Shown here piece after piece: positions 57,297 to 64,000 of a stretch of DNA of 64,000 bases. The DNA lies in contig JAJEKV010000184.1 in the NCBI GenBank assembly GCA_021234155.1, positions 648,195 to 712,194 on the forward strand, written 5' to 3'. Position 1 is the first letter of the stretch; each line of letters starts with the position of its first letter. A model generated the notes under the pieces. The model ran no database searches. It was given only the letters and a program-made list of their open reading frames with translations, and was not told the DNA's origin. Both the position numbers and the translations under genes were made by a program. Source of the stretch: Isoetes taiwanensis (taxonomy: Eukaryota; Streptophyta; Lycopodiopsida; Isoetales; Isoetaceae).

Positions 57297-57503
57297 GATT
57301 GTCGTGAATTAAAACGTTTATTACAGGATCTAATCAGGGGATTTGTAGAAGATCTTCAAAATTTACCAAAGGCTTGGTTTAATTTTGTTCCTTATCGTGA
57401 AATAGGCTTAATGACAGCAATATATTTGGAGAAAGAATTTGGAATGCCTTACATATCTACAACTCCTATGGGAGTTATAGATACGGCTGAGTTTATCCGA
57501 CAA
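57297..57503 (+). pseudogene. chlB: Nuclear copy of plastid chlB (DPOR subunit B) fragment
   Basis: The translation [12 protein letters not shown], then [40 protein letters not shown] and [14 protein letters not shown] is the middle of ChlB, the catalytic subunit of light-independent protochlorophyllide reductase encoded in plastids of non-flowering plants. About ten residues between QDL and GGF are lost by a small deletion (LIRGF at the seam). Both ends stop abruptly in unrelated sequence. A plastid-to-nucleus transfer (NUPT) is the simplest reading. The following 57,515-57,740 stretch could be a second organellar piece (minus-strand hydrophobic frame with FFIRIFVIPIANGLGSLFFA), but I cannot name it. 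Confidence 0.9.
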
Positions 57504-57740
57504 AAGCTCTACTGGATATGTGCTACAACACCAACTCCTAGTGCATAATACGCAGCTAGTTTGCATCCAAAATTGAACCGTTAGATATCCAAAACAACCT
57601 AAACAGTTCTTTAGTTTCACAAATGGTCCTGAAACTAAAGCAAAAAATAAAGACCCTAATCCATTTGCAATTGGAATAACAAAAATTCGAATGAAGAAAT
57701 ATATGAGATTACTGATTTGATAGTAAATAGAACCGCTCAA

Positions 57741-59339
57741 ATTCTTTGCTGAGATATGATGCAATAGCTTAGAGCACCGGGAATGCACCTTATTCATGAC
57801 ACTATGCACACTGATGGTTTATACACCACCTGCATCTCTAAGTTGCAAGTACTGCAACTGCAAAACATTAAATCAGATGAATCTCTTCCAATTGGATAAA
57901 AGCGAGATGGAGCGCACAGATTCTGGCCGACTCGTGGAAGTTCCCAGTCCTCTACAATTTGGCTCTGCACATCATGCAGACCCCTTCTAGCTCTGCAAGC
58001 AAATGGTATGGCATCAAGCAGAAATCGATGGATGAAAAGAAATCAACTTTCAAACTACTCTAGTTGCAAAAGATTAAGAGGCTTTAAACCCATTGCAATA
58101 CGTCAAGAAGGAAATATCATGAGCATGTAACACCACGGGGGGTGCACCTAATGTAAAGTCTATATGGCATGTGCGTGCATAGGGTTAAGAGAAATGATCC
58201 CTTATACGAAAATTTTCTAAGAAAATATACCTCATATTTTATATACCCCTACCATATTTCTCTTATATATACGGAATTTAAGCAAAACAAATACCCCCTC
58301 CCATATATGGGTACGGTTTTGGCCCTAAAAAAACCTCCTCCTGTACACTCACATGTTTTCTACGGTTTTTACTGCATGCACCCCCCGGGTGTAACACACA
58401 TGATTAATTTTAGAAGCTATGCTGAGACCGACAATCCTGGCATACATGCTTTGTAACTCCAACTGCAATTGGATAAGGAGGGGCAAAAAAGAATCAACCA
58501 AATCGAAAATTGGGAGCTCCAAAATCGTCCTAAAAAAACTCTCATGATTTTTAAAATACCTGAAATTTGTTTCGGCGCTCAAACTCCCCCAAAATCTTAA
58601 GATAATCACTTAAGAAAATTCCAAAAACATTTTTCACCACATCGAAAAGTCCCAAATTAACAAGATTGATAACATTTGGTCCCATAAGACTATTAGATTA
58701 GATTGAAAAGAAGGATTGGTTCAATATGGAAAAGAGAAACTTATAAAATAATGTTTGGACTAGAGACACCTTCAATATATGGCGTCGAGTATGCATGGTA
58801 TGTATAGTTTTTGAGCCACTTAGAATGTATGACAATAGGTATGCCCTCATAGTTTTGCAGTATGCAATGTTCAAGACATAATGCAGAAGTCTAGAACATT
58901 TAGCAACAAATAGCAATCTGGAACTCTCAAGTTCATCCAGCCACTATGCATGCTTTTTAAGGGAAATTATTTTCTAAAATAAAACTATTATTTTATTTGT
59001 TTTGGAACAAGTGCTATATAACTTGACATCTGAAAAGGGTTATCCTCCATAAAACAATCATTTACGTCTACTAAAAACAATACACGCTAACCTCCACTAT
59101 GCAATGTGTAGAGAGGAGACCACATCGAGCAACACAATACTAATCCTCTTCGATTTAATGGAAATGTTCCAAATCAGAGCACCGTGCTGCATCTCCTTTT
59201 CCAGCTGGGTTTTTAGAGACAAATTCCAAATGGGTTTATCCAAGACCTGATGTAGAGAAATTATTAACCCTCTAAAGAACAGAGCATGCATTGGGATATG
59301 GTCCTCCATGATCAGATCTAACATACTCGATATTATATC
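57741..59339. other. Noncoding, apart from the MITE listed separately
   Basis: No gene or RNA is recognised here; a 269-bp inverted-end element lies at 58,127-58,395. Confidence 0.4.
58127..58395. mobile_element. Probable 269-bp MITE
   Basis: GTAACACCACGGGGGGTGCA at the left and TGCACCCCCCGGGTGTAAC at the right are inverted copies with two differences. No convincing target-site duplication. The interior is AT-rich with repeated TATATAC/ACCCC motifs. Confidence 0.55.
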
Positions 59340-59731
59340 ATTGTCCCTGAGCTAAAGGACTTTGACTTTCACGTCATTCTAGATCAAGGGCACTGCGGAT
59401 TTGTTCATAAGCCACAACATGGCATAAAAGATAGCTTCATCAAAGACATACATGAAGCCTTGGAGGTGATAGAAGGATTTCAGGAAGACCAAATATGTCT
59501 TGTGGATGATGACCCCATCAAGTGTTGCTTGAACGTAGAGAACAACATAAATCTTCCATCATGCCAAGAGATGAAGACGAAGAGGATTGGGTGTCAGCTG
59601 AGACACTTGAGATGTTTGATTCCCTCCTATCAGCCCCTACAGTGGTTGCTTTCTTAAGAAGCAGGCCAGATTTGCAAGGAAAAGCATACGCTCCAGACGT
59701 TGATCTGGTTGTAAAAAATTATTGTCAATAG
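59340..59731 (+). pseudogene. Uncharacterised ORF fragment
   Basis: One frame reads IIVPELKDFDFHVILDQGHC, KPQHGIKDSFIKDIHEALEV and ICLVDDDPIKCCLN. After a frame change near 59,530 another reads RDEDEEDWVSAETLEMFDSL and RPDLQGKAYAPDVDLVVKNY to a stop at 59,731. Composition is protein-like and acidic. I do not recognise the family. It ends about 100 bp before the LINE. Confidence 0.35.
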
Positions 59732-59837
59732 TTATGCACTCATATTTGAGCTAATATTGTACATGTACATATCTTTCATTACTATAAAAGATGTTTTTTT
59801 GATAGAAAACTATTAGCCTCTTCCTTGGGAGCATGCA

Positions 59838-60754
59838 GGGCACAGACTACCGGACCTCCCAGGCTATCTGCATTTCTCGGTGTTCAATGAGTGCACAGGC
59901 AAGCGAGGGCATGGCGGGGTTGCCTGCTACTACCGTGCAACCTTGAGGCACTCAGTCTTGTTGCACAAAACAGACAGGTACAATCGCTACTTGTGGGTGC
60001 GCGTGCAGCACGACAGTGGCGACACTCTCCTCATAGCAACATGCTACTTTCCACATGCCGAGAGCAACTTTTATAACACTCATTCAGATGTGGATCGATT
60101 GGAGCCCTATGTCGATCTATATGATGACATACAGCAGCACAAACAGTTGGGCAGGGTTATGTTGCTTGGCGACTTTAATGCACGCACAGGGGCTGAGCAG
60201 ATTCCAAAATTTGAGCCCCTGGCAGAGGACGTCTTGCAGTGAACCCCGCAGAGGTGGCTTGGTCAAGGATATCAGACGACAGCCATATTTCACGCTATGG
60301 CAGGCAGGTGTTGTTGCTGGGTAGTATCTTTGACCTGGTTATTTGTAATGGGTTGGCACAATGGCCGCTTGTCAGGGATAGGTTCTATACGTATAAAATT
60401 CAAATTCCTGACGTATAAAGTAAAAAAATACGTATTTTTTAATAAAATACGTATTTAACGTATAAAAACCTCGCCGCCCGGAAAAAAAAAATTTCAGTCG
60501 CCGAAAACAACGCGAAAAGCGTCTGCGAAAATTTTTTTCGTCGCCGAAACAATTGAAAACAGCGTCTGTGACGCGCAAAAGGTATTTTTATGCGTGCGGA
60601 AACCTTCAGATCTGGCGTCGGCGAAGTATTTTCGGCAGATGCAATATAGAAGAATTCCGTCTGTGATTTTTTTTTTTAATTTCGCGTGTCGCCGAATTAA
60701 TTCTTCGTATTATGCGACGCGAAAATACTTTCGCAGCGTACGTAAAAAATTCGC

Positions 60755-60792
<38 letters not shown>

Positions 60793-61080
60793 TTTTTTTG
60801 CCGTATTTTTTACGTTTTATACGGCAAATATGTGCCGTATCATACAATTCATACGTATTCCGTATAAAACGTACAGTGTATTGAACCTATCCCTGGCACT
60901 TGTAGACAGGAGAACCAAAGGGGAGGCTCCAGTGTGGTGGATTATCTACTGGTTGAGGAACGGGATCTGCACCTGGTTACTCATTTTTCCATCGGGACAG
61001 ACACTCGGGACGAGGAAGTAGACTCGGACCACCGGCCCCTGTTCATGCATCTCCATGGGAGGCTCCCCGTGCACCTACTG
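59838..61080 (+). pseudogene. L1-type endonuclease domain, split by a MITE
   Basis: Before the insertion: RLPDLPGYLHFSVFNECTGK, RGHGGVACYYRATL, DTLLIATCYFPH and MLLGDFNARTGAEQ, the GDFN motif of exonuclease-endonuclease-phosphatase enzymes. A stop occurs at 60,240. After the insertion (from 60,904): SVVDYLLVEERDLHLV and DSDHRPLF, the SDHRP catalytic motif. The enzyme nicks target DNA to prime reverse transcription. Confidence 0.88.
60373..60895. mobile_element. hAT-type MITE, 523 bp, inside the LINE
   Basis: Ends are CAGGGATAGGTTCTATAC at the left and GTATTGAACCTATCCCTG at the right. Flanks are GCTTGT (60,367-60,372) and GCACTTGT (60,896-60,903), an 8-bp target duplication with two bases lost on one side. 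The CAGGG start and 8-bp duplication indicate hAT. The interior has many ACGTAT/TACGTA motifs and a T-run of over 30 bases at 60,759-60,790. A partial relative lies at 45,898. Confidence 0.82.
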
Positions 61081-61094
61081 CCTCAACACACTGG

Positions 61095-62769
61095 GTGCCC
61101 CAGCTGCGCCAGGACTACGACCGTGCAGGGGCCTATGCCCAGCTGCTTGAGCATGATCTGGCGGGTCTGCTGCAACTCCCCACACTTCAAGAGAAGTCTG
61201 CTCAGCTGACTCACCTGCTTCTGACGGCTGCGGAAAGATGCTTTGGGAGAGGCCGCTCACGGCAAACCTCAGGCACTACCACCTTCCCCCGCAACAGATG
61301 GTTTGATGATGAGTGTCGGGAGCTCAAACGCACACTCCGGCAAAGTCACTGGTCCCATCTCCCGTCCACAGGCCGTCAGTCAATACCGCTCCTTTCTCAG
61401 AACAAGAAGGCCAGATACCTCGCAGAGCATCAGCAACAGATGTTTGGTCTCCTCGACCGGCACCCCAGGACATTCTGGAGAAGGGTCTTGAGCAAGCCTG
61501 CACAGCCCACAGGGAACATCACCTCGGAGCAATGGGTACAGTACTTGCAACAGCTGTACGACCTGCTCGGGGGCCGGGCACCAGTCCCTCCACAGATAGG
61601 CATGGCTCTGGTTATCATAGATGGGCCTACAACATCTAGCTAATGGGAAGGCAGCAGACTTAGATGGCATGCAGGCAGAACTTCTGAAATGGGCTGGGCC
61701 TCCACTGGTGCCTGTCCTCACGGCATTGTTCAATAAAGCATTGCGAGAAGGCTTCCCTATGCAATGGACCACTAGTAGAGTAGTGCCCATATACAAAGCA
61801 GGGGACCCTCAATGCCCGGCCAACTACCGTACTATTATGGTCAGCTCTCTCTTTGCAAAACTATTGGCTGGCATCCTTGAGCAGCGACTGACAATATGGG
61901 CAGAGGAAACGGAGGTGCGAGCTCTTACACAGACAGGTTTTCGGCCCAGACATTCCACCATTGGTCATATCTTCACTCTGCGCACATTGATTGAGGATAG
62001 CAGGAATCGCCAGCAAAACCTTTATTGTTGTTTCGTGGATTTTGCAAAAGCGTTTGACACAGTGCCCCGCAACAAGCTATGGGACAGATTGCGGCAGCTG
62101 GGGACCCCCCTGGACTTGCAGAATGCAGTATATAGGCTGTATGAGGCATGCTCAGGCCGTATTACATCGGCAGCACAGCCGGCGATCAGTAGCATTGGAG
62201 TGCGTCAGGGTTGCCCCCTCTCCCCCACACTCTTTGGCCTATACATTGATCAGTTGGAAGATTGGCTCTTTGAGCATGGAGGTGCGGGCGCACATCTCAT
62301 GCATCACACAATCCGGCAACTCATATATGCTGACGATGTCAACCTCATGGCCTATACTCCAGAGGACATGCAACGTCACCTGGATGCTCTTGACACTTTT
62401 TGCCAATTCACTGGCATGCGAGTTAACTTGGCCAAAACTAGGGTGCTGCTAGTTGCATCATCCCGTCAGCCAAGGCTTCCCACATTTACTTACCAGGGGC
62501 AAGAGGTAGAGGTGGCTCCGACCTACAAGTACTTGGGGATTGAGTTCTCAACTACCACCCATTGGGATGCGGCTATCAGGTTGCGGGTCACGACGGGTTG
62601 GAAAGCACTATATGCTATGCAGAACAACAGCCACAAGGCAGAGTTGTATGCCTGGGGCCACCAGTCACATTTGTTTCGGGCCTTGGTTGAGCCGGTCCTT
62701 TTGTATGGGGCAGAAGTGTGGGGTCCGGTGATATCCCTCAACACCTGGAATGACCTCGAGCAGGTGTAG
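61095..62769 (+). pseudogene. LINE reverse transcriptase
   Basis: A linker frame (61,095-61,643) includes FPRNRWFDDECRELKRTLRQ and FWRRVLSKPAQPTGNITS. After a frame change the 382-codon frame from 61,621 includes NGKAADLDGMQAELLKWAG, PVLTALFNKALREGFPMQW, NYRTIMVSSLFAKLLAGILE, CFVDFAKAFDTVPRNKLWD, RQGCPLSPTLFGLYID and YADDVNLMAY (about residue 236), so the catalytic aspartates are present. It ends in a TAG at 62,767-62,769, beyond which the frame continues. All core RT blocks survive, so decay is recent. Confidence 0.93.
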
Positions 62770-63518
62770 AATGCCTTCTTGGCACGGGCCCTGGGGGTGA
62801 AGTCCACAGTTCCGTACCAGATCCTACTCCAGGAGACAGGCTTTCTACCCCTTCAACGGGCTGCATTGGAACGCCATATCGTTTACTTCCAAAAGGCGGT
62901 CGCTATGGCTGATACACGCTTGCCCCACCTTGCTTTGGCCACGGCGATGGGTCCCCAACGCCTGAAATCCTGCTGGAAAGACAAACAAGCTCAGTGTTCT
63001 CACGCTGGGGTGTGCAGGCCAACAGATGCGTCCAGGTCAGGACAAAGAAAGATCGCGAGGCACTTAAACTGTACCTAGATGCTACTTTCCTTCGCAAGCT
63101 CTGGGATGCAGAGGCTCTGACGCACGTTAAGCTGGCACACTATCAGCAGCAAGTCAATCCTAGGCTCATAAGAGGCCCACACCAGTACTTGTACACCCAG
63201 CTGTCCATGAAGAAGCGCAGACTTATAGCTTCCATTCACACGGGTGCATATCGCCTCCTCATTAAAACAGGGCGTTGGGCTCGGGAAGCACGAGATCCAA
63301 GGCTTTGCCAGTGTTGCCACCAGGGCGCGATTGAGGATGAATGTCATGCCCTCCAGATCTGCCAAGCATTTGCCCATATCCGAGAGCGATATGTTCGATT
63401 ACTAGTGCCTGGCCAGCCGTTGCATCAGTTATTGACCACGGCGTCAATGGGTTTGTTGGGGTCATACCTTCAGGAGGTTATGGATGCACGGACTCGTTTG
63501 TGTCCTACGGGACGGTAA
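62770..63518 (+). pseudogene. LINE C-terminal domain with zinc motif
   Basis: Past the stop the reading is NAFLARALGVKSTVPYQ and LPLQRAALERHIVYFQKA. A frame change near 62,990 gives KKDREALKLYLDATFLRKLW and KKRRLIASIHTGAYRL, then LCQCCHQGAIEDECHALQIC, a C-x2-C...H-x4-C cluster like the zinc motif at the end of many LINE ORF2 proteins. It stops at 63,518. Confidence 0.8.
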
Positions 63519-63548
63519 TGAACTGTCTTATGAAATTGTACAGTGTGC

Positions 63549-63633
63549 CAGCATGCTTATTACTGCTAAGGTTTTTCCCTCGAAAACCCTTCGGGGCAGG
63601 GGTTTTTTAATCCTGTCAGTAATACGCTTGCTG
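63549..63633 (+). other. LINE 3' UTR stem-loop with TTCG tetraloop
   Basis: The outer stem is CAGCATGCTTATTACTG with CAGTAATACGCTTGCTG. The inner stem is AAAACCC-TTCG-GGG...GGGGTTTT, followed by TTTTTTAATCC. It sits between the ORF stop and the tail, where LINE reverse transcriptases often recognise their RNA. Confidence 0.75.
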
Positions 63634-63686
63634 CTCTCTTTTTGTTTGGGTCCCATAGGCCAATTGGTCTCCGTGGACGCTAAAAA

Positions 63687-63710
63687 CCTATTCTATTCTA
63701 TTCTATTCTT
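63687..63710 (+). repeat. LINE 3' tail, (TATTC)n
   Basis: CTATTCTATTCTATTCTATT, about five pentamers, ends the LINE in place of a poly-A tail. Confidence 0.75.
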
Positions 63711-64000
63711 ATTTCTTGTGTATACACTCTTTTTTTCCCATGATTTTATTGTCCATGAATTTTACTAGACACAAAAGTTCGTGCAATGAACCAATTCAAA
63801 TCCAAAAAAATCACAATTCGCAAATTCTAACTCAAAACATAGGTTAAAAACTAAAAGTGAAAAAAAAAATGAACACTAGAATAATTTCAAAATAACAGAA
63901 TCATAGTTCACTAACGGAATCATAGTTCATCCTCAAAATATGGATTTGCTTGAACCCTCTATGGTTCTTAAGCAACATCTCATGAAAATCTGTATTGCCC
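63711..64000. other. No recognised feature
   Basis: AT-rich sequence to the window edge, with two copies of GGAATCATAGTTCA-like text near 63,896 and 63,916. Confidence 0.4.

Larger units (their letters stand above)
59838..63710 (+). mobile_element. APE-type non-LTR retrotransposon (LINE), 5'-truncated
   Basis: It carries an apurinic-type endonuclease, a reverse transcriptase, a C-terminal zinc motif, a structured 3' UTR hairpin and a (TTCTA)n tail, in that order. The endonuclease lacks its N-terminus and is split by a hAT MITE. Stops and frameshifts (near 60,240, 61,620, 62,769 and 62,990) make it inactive. The GC content is clearly higher than in the flanks. The clade is not assigned. Confidence 0.9.

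Noticed and set aside
60594-60884. 96-codon ORF rich in Phe
   Set aside because: It runs through the T-run inside the hAT MITE and has no domain.

Overview
This is plant nuclear DNA, dense in repeats and decayed gene copies. The only plastid-derived sequence is a fragment of chlB (57,297-57,503). Angiosperm plastids lack that gene, so the host is probably a fern, lycophyte, bryophyte or gymnosperm. PLS-type PPR fragments, an APE-type LINE, CACTA, hAT, PIF/Harbinger and Helitron elements and many hairpin insertions fit a large fern-like genome. I did no database search; family names come from recognised motifs.

Layout. 0-4.8 kb: an MMS21/HPY2 SP-RING exon fragment, a cluster of interspersed GC-rich motifs and a decayed cysteine-rich ORF chain. 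4.8-23.8 kb: a tandem duplication (unit 1 4,827-13,513; unit 2 13,700-23,841) of an ancestral segment of about 5.4 kb. Each unit carries a phosphopantothenoylcysteine decarboxylase (HAL3) pseudo-exon, a fold-back module (F) ending in a GC hairpin, and 3' exons of a URT1-type terminal uridylyltransferase on the minus strand. The units differ by clean insertions. Unit 1 gained a 2.95-kb unit carrying SSU72, sucrose synthase and PPR fragments. Unit 2 gained a 4.26-kb Helitron and a 393-bp PIF/Harbinger MITE. 24-37 kb: URT1 5' exons, a pair of elements sharing inverted ends, tandem repeats, a third F module and two exons of an unidentified gene. 38-50 kb: a degenerate CACTA element (tnp2, DUF4218, DUF4216) ending at 43,135, an LTR-retrotransposon remnant, a probable small Helitron, and a second CACTA 3' half with an open TNPA-like gene ending at 50,270. 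53.8-54.4 kb: the one apparently intact host gene, a two-exon proline-rich Ole e 1/PAC-domain cell-wall protein. 57.3 kb: the chlB fragment. 59.8-63.7 kb: a LINE, interrupted in its endonuclease by a hAT MITE.

How it fits together. Almost everything is mobile elements or gene pieces they carry. Because the tandem units act as each other's empty site, several insertions can be read to the base. The best candidate for an undescribed system is a recurring architecture: truncated host-gene exons lie between an F module (long fold-back arms, GC hairpin plus T-run) and a separate conserved terminus (T) ending near TGCTACAT. Two such units are seen. A second theme is GC hairpins followed by T-runs, in F and in the LINE 3' end, whose sequences change while pairing is kept.
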